Assembly (NCBI RefSeq): GCF_035582795.1
Contig: NC_134367.1
Span: forward strand, 108,238,062-108,302,061
Direction: 5' to 3'
Source: Mycteria americana
Taxonomy: Eukaryota; Chordata; Aves; Ciconiiformes; Ciconiidae
Length of the DNA: 64,000 nt
This document shows positions 62,901-64,000 of this stretch, piece by piece. The stretch's first letter is position 1, and every line of letters starts with the position of its first letter. The notes below the pieces were generated by a model, which was not told the origin of the DNA, did not search any database, and saw only the letters and a list, made by a program, of their open reading frames with translations. The translations under genes and the position numbers were made by a program.

Positions 62901-64000
62901 AATAGCGCTAAAAGATCTCTCAGAGAGCATCTCTTCAGCTGACTTTCTCTTGGGGAACAAGTGCAAACCCTCTGGAAATCTTCCAGAAAATTCGCCGTAA
63001 GAAACTTAGCCTACAATACTCAGATCACAAGGAAATAGCTTTCATCTTCATGGTGAACAGAGTGCTAGAGGAGAGCATTTGCCTAAAGCTACCAGGTGTG
63101 TTTCTAAGGATACCATTAACAGTGCCAATACTTGATACCAAGGCATTCAAGGACAGCGCGGTCCCACCCAGTGCAACCCAATCTAACTGGGGCTGCACCA
63201 GTCGCTACCCTCCCGCCATCAGCTTCCCTGCTCTCCCACCCCAGTTTCATCAGGGGCGAAACACACCAGTATGCGATGGACCAGTTTTCGCCCTACTGGG
63301 TTGTTTGGAGGTTTTTTTGGTTAAGGCTGAGGCTTCGGAAACCCATTTGCCTCGGCTGGGTCCCCTTGCCCCACAAGCACGGTGCGCCGGCAGACAAGGC
63401 GATGGGATGGGGGTACCCCGGCGCACCGGTGCCCGTCGCTGTGGGGCTCCACCAACCAACCGCCTCGACGGCCCACGCCTGGGGGGCCCTGCAGCTCCAC
63501 GCCACCCGGCTGCCACCCTCGCCGAAGAACGGGCCGGCTCCCGCCTCGCCCCCCGGCGAGCGGGGCAGCGCCCGGCCGAGCACCCACCACCGACCGGCGG
63601 CCTCGGCGGGGCGGCTCCCGGCGGGCCCGGGCGACCCCTCTGCCCCGCCTCGCCTCAGGGGACGCCCTGACCCACGGCCCCACACGTTATATAACGGCAG
63701 GGTCCCGCGGCGGGGCCTGAGGGGTGCGGGGGGCCGCGGCCTAGGCCCGGCGGGGGCCCCCCCTACCCTGCCCTGCCCCGCCCCACCCCACCCGGGGGCC
63801 GCTTCCCCCCCTCCCCGCCCCGGGCCCCTCGCACGGGGGTCTAGGGCCGTGCCGGGGACCAGCGGGGCAGCGGCGGGAGCCACCCGCCCCCGCACTCACA
63901 TCTGGTACTCGTCGATTGCCTCCACCAGCTGCCCCCAGGAGTCGAAGTCGGTGCCCTTCCTGAAGCTGGCGCCCCAGCGCTGCAGGAGGCTCCGGGTCGC
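35830..64000 (-). CDS. AIDA: AIDA, axin interactor dorsalization-associated, 5' end cut by window
   Basis: AIDA binds Axin and blocks Axin-mediated JNK activation during dorsoventral patterning; work in mammals also links it to ERAD-dependent control of lipid-synthesis enzymes. Ten minus-strand exons join with consistent phases: 64000-63900, 60163-60094, 53302-53249, 51060-51006, 45644-45581, 45138-45032, 40519-40397, 37629-37507, 37024-36907 and 35926-35830. They total 912 nt, or 303 codons plus stop. The translation begins at TRSLLQRWGAS, which is residue 4-5 of the human protein, so only the first three or so codons lie beyond the right edge. The N-terminal half is the helical Aida-N domain, followed by an acidic/Gly linker (exon 6). 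The C-terminal half is the C2-type Aida domain ending HLHQTLHKE. Identity is very secure because the sequence is nearly the same as human. Confidence 0.97.
36907..37024 (-). CDS. AIDA: AIDA exon 9
   Basis: It encodes AAIFFEFKHYKPKKRFTS, then KCFAFMEMDEIKPGAIVIEL. Human has Pro where this has Ala in PGAIV. The acceptor is CCTCTAG and the donor is GTAAGT. Confidence 0.97.
37507..37629 (-). CDS. AIDA: AIDA exon 8
   Basis: It encodes DLNGIDLTPVQDTPVALRKE, then DTYVHFNVDIEIQKHVEKLT. Part of the C2-type domain. The acceptor is CCTGCAG and the donor is GTACGT. Confidence 0.97.
37630..40396 (-). other. AIDA intron 7
   Basis: A 2.8-kb intron. A + strand ORF of 153 codons at 37907-38368 shows no family resemblance. 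A short CA run lies near 38592. Nothing else was recognised. Confidence 0.75.
40397..40519 (-). CDS. AIDA: AIDA exon 7
   Basis: It encodes TLLPRLPSEPGMTLLTINIE, then KIGLKDAGQCIDPYITVSVK, the start of the C2-type domain. The acceptor is TTTCCAG and the donor is GTAATG. Confidence 0.97.
40520..45031 (-). other. AIDA intron 6
   Basis: A 4.5-kb intron with an A-rich patch at 41080-41103. No gene or transposon was recognised; a 131-codon ORF at 42546-42941 looks like chance. Confidence 0.7.
45032..45138 (-). CDS. AIDA: AIDA exon 6: acidic linker
   Basis: It encodes KILAPGEEEHLEFEEDDEE, then GGAGAGSPDSFPARVP. This acidic and Gly-rich stretch joins the N-terminal helical domain to the C2-type domain. 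The acceptor is TTTTACAG and the donor is GTAGGG. Confidence 0.97.
45581..45644 (-). CDS. AIDA: AIDA exon 5
   Basis: It encodes LKNILTYNKEFPFDVQPVPL, as in human. The acceptor is GTCTGCAG and the donor is GTAAGA. Confidence 0.97.
45645..51005 (-). other. AIDA intron 4
   Basis: A 5.4-kb intron with T/G-rich simple sequence at about 46159-46239, a T run at 48540-48557 and A runs near 48955-48971. Nothing else was recognised. Confidence 0.7.
46159..46239. repeat. T/G-rich low-complexity tract
   Basis: GTTG, GGTGGTGG and GGTTGGTTGG units sit between T runs. Simple sequence. Confidence 0.8.
51006..51060 (-). CDS. AIDA: AIDA exon 4
   Basis: It encodes STQSQDEFKLEDLKKLEP. Human has Glu for Asp in SQDEF. 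The acceptor is TCCTAG and the donor is GTAAGT. Confidence 0.96.
51061..53248 (-). other. AIDA intron 3
   Basis: A 2.2-kb intron; nothing recognised. Confidence 0.75.
53249..53302 (-). CDS. AIDA: AIDA exon 3 (54 nt)
   Basis: Eighteen codons, KTIAKIATCLELRSAALQ, are nearly identical to human. Phase 0 at both ends. The acceptor is CTTTCAG and the donor is GTATAG. Confidence 0.97.
53303..60093 (-). other. AIDA intron 2 (6.8 kb)
   Basis: The longest intron in the window. It is AT-rich with short homopolymers and no recognisable transposon, RNA gene or ORF with family resemblance. Confidence 0.7.
60094..60163 (-). CDS. AIDA: AIDA exon 2
   Basis: It encodes LARHLQKEAQSQHNNSEFTE, then DQK. It completes the Ile codon split across intron 1. 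The acceptor is CATCCAG and the donor is GTGAGT. Confidence 0.97.
60164..63899 (-). other. AIDA intron 1
   Basis: A 3.7-kb intron. The half near exon 1 becomes CpG island after about 63350. It contains the palindrome GTTATATAAC at 63686-63695. No gene was recognised. Confidence 0.75.
63350..64000. promoter_or_regulatory. AIDA: CpG island at AIDA 5' end
   Basis: GC- and CpG-dense sequence covers the beginning of intron 1 and exon 1 and continues off the window. The promoter itself probably lies just beyond 64000. Long GC-rich ORFs on both strands here are composition artefacts. Confidence 0.7.
63900..64000 (-). CDS. AIDA: AIDA exon 1, partial
   Basis: The minus strand reads TRSLLQRWGASFRKGTDFD, then SWGQLVEAIDEYQ, matching human from residue 5. 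The first codons and 5'UTR are outside the window. The donor is GTGAGT. Confidence 0.97.

Noticed and set aside
63050-63895. ORFs of 112-206 codons on both strands
   Set aside because: These are GC-driven open frames in the AIDA CpG island and intron 1, with no family resemblance and poor composition.
1-64000. CRISPR-like arrays, tRNA or rRNA genes, operons
   Set aside because: None seen. The only regular array is the intronic 11-bp tandem repeat, which has no spacers, and the gene structure is plainly vertebrate.

Overview
This window is vertebrate nuclear DNA, most likely from a bird. It has long introns with GT-AG boundaries, CpG-island promoters and a 5'-truncated CR1 LINE, which is the typical sauropsid retrotransposon. 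Two protein-coding genes account for essentially all recognisable coding sequence, and they lie tail to tail. The + strand carries a complete MIA3 (TANGO1) gene from about 2.3 kb to 32.4 kb. The - strand carries AIDA from 35.8 kb to the right edge, lacking only the first few codons. As I recall, human 1q41 has the same MIA3-AIDA arrangement.

MIA3 was rebuilt exon by exon: 29 coding exons whose phases all agree, giving an open reading frame of about 2020 codons. Its layout is: signal peptide and MIA-type SH3 domain (exons 1-3); one giant acidic lumenal exon of about 984 codons (exon 4); juxtamembrane exons 5-6; a transmembrane segment (exon 7); cytosolic coiled coils (exons 9-23); and a proline-rich tail (exons 24-29). 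A second CpG island at about 15.5-16.3 kb supplies an alternative first exon (ATG at 15862). It splices in phase to exon 7 and gives the short cytosolic isoform TANGO1S, about 801 codons. TANGO1 organises ER exit sites for procollagen and other bulky cargo; the short form does the same without the lumenal cargo domain.

AIDA was rebuilt as ten exons giving 303 codons. This matches human AIDA (306 aa, recalled) from residue 4 to the stop. Its product antagonises Axin-dependent JNK signalling and carries a C-terminal C2-type domain.

The remainder is intron, UTR and a little flank. Intron 8 of MIA3 holds the dead CR1 copy. Intron 18 holds a perfect 11-bp minisatellite of 16 full copies. Intron 11 holds a strong G-quadruplex motif and follows a GC splice donor. 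The first 1.8 kb shows no gene apart from a possible polyadenylation signal near 219. I found no RNA gene, CRISPR array or bacterial-type system, and no convincing new gene system. The best new leads are regulatory: an identical 10-mer with a TGACGTG core just upstream of both MIA3 start codons, plus several splice-level oddities.
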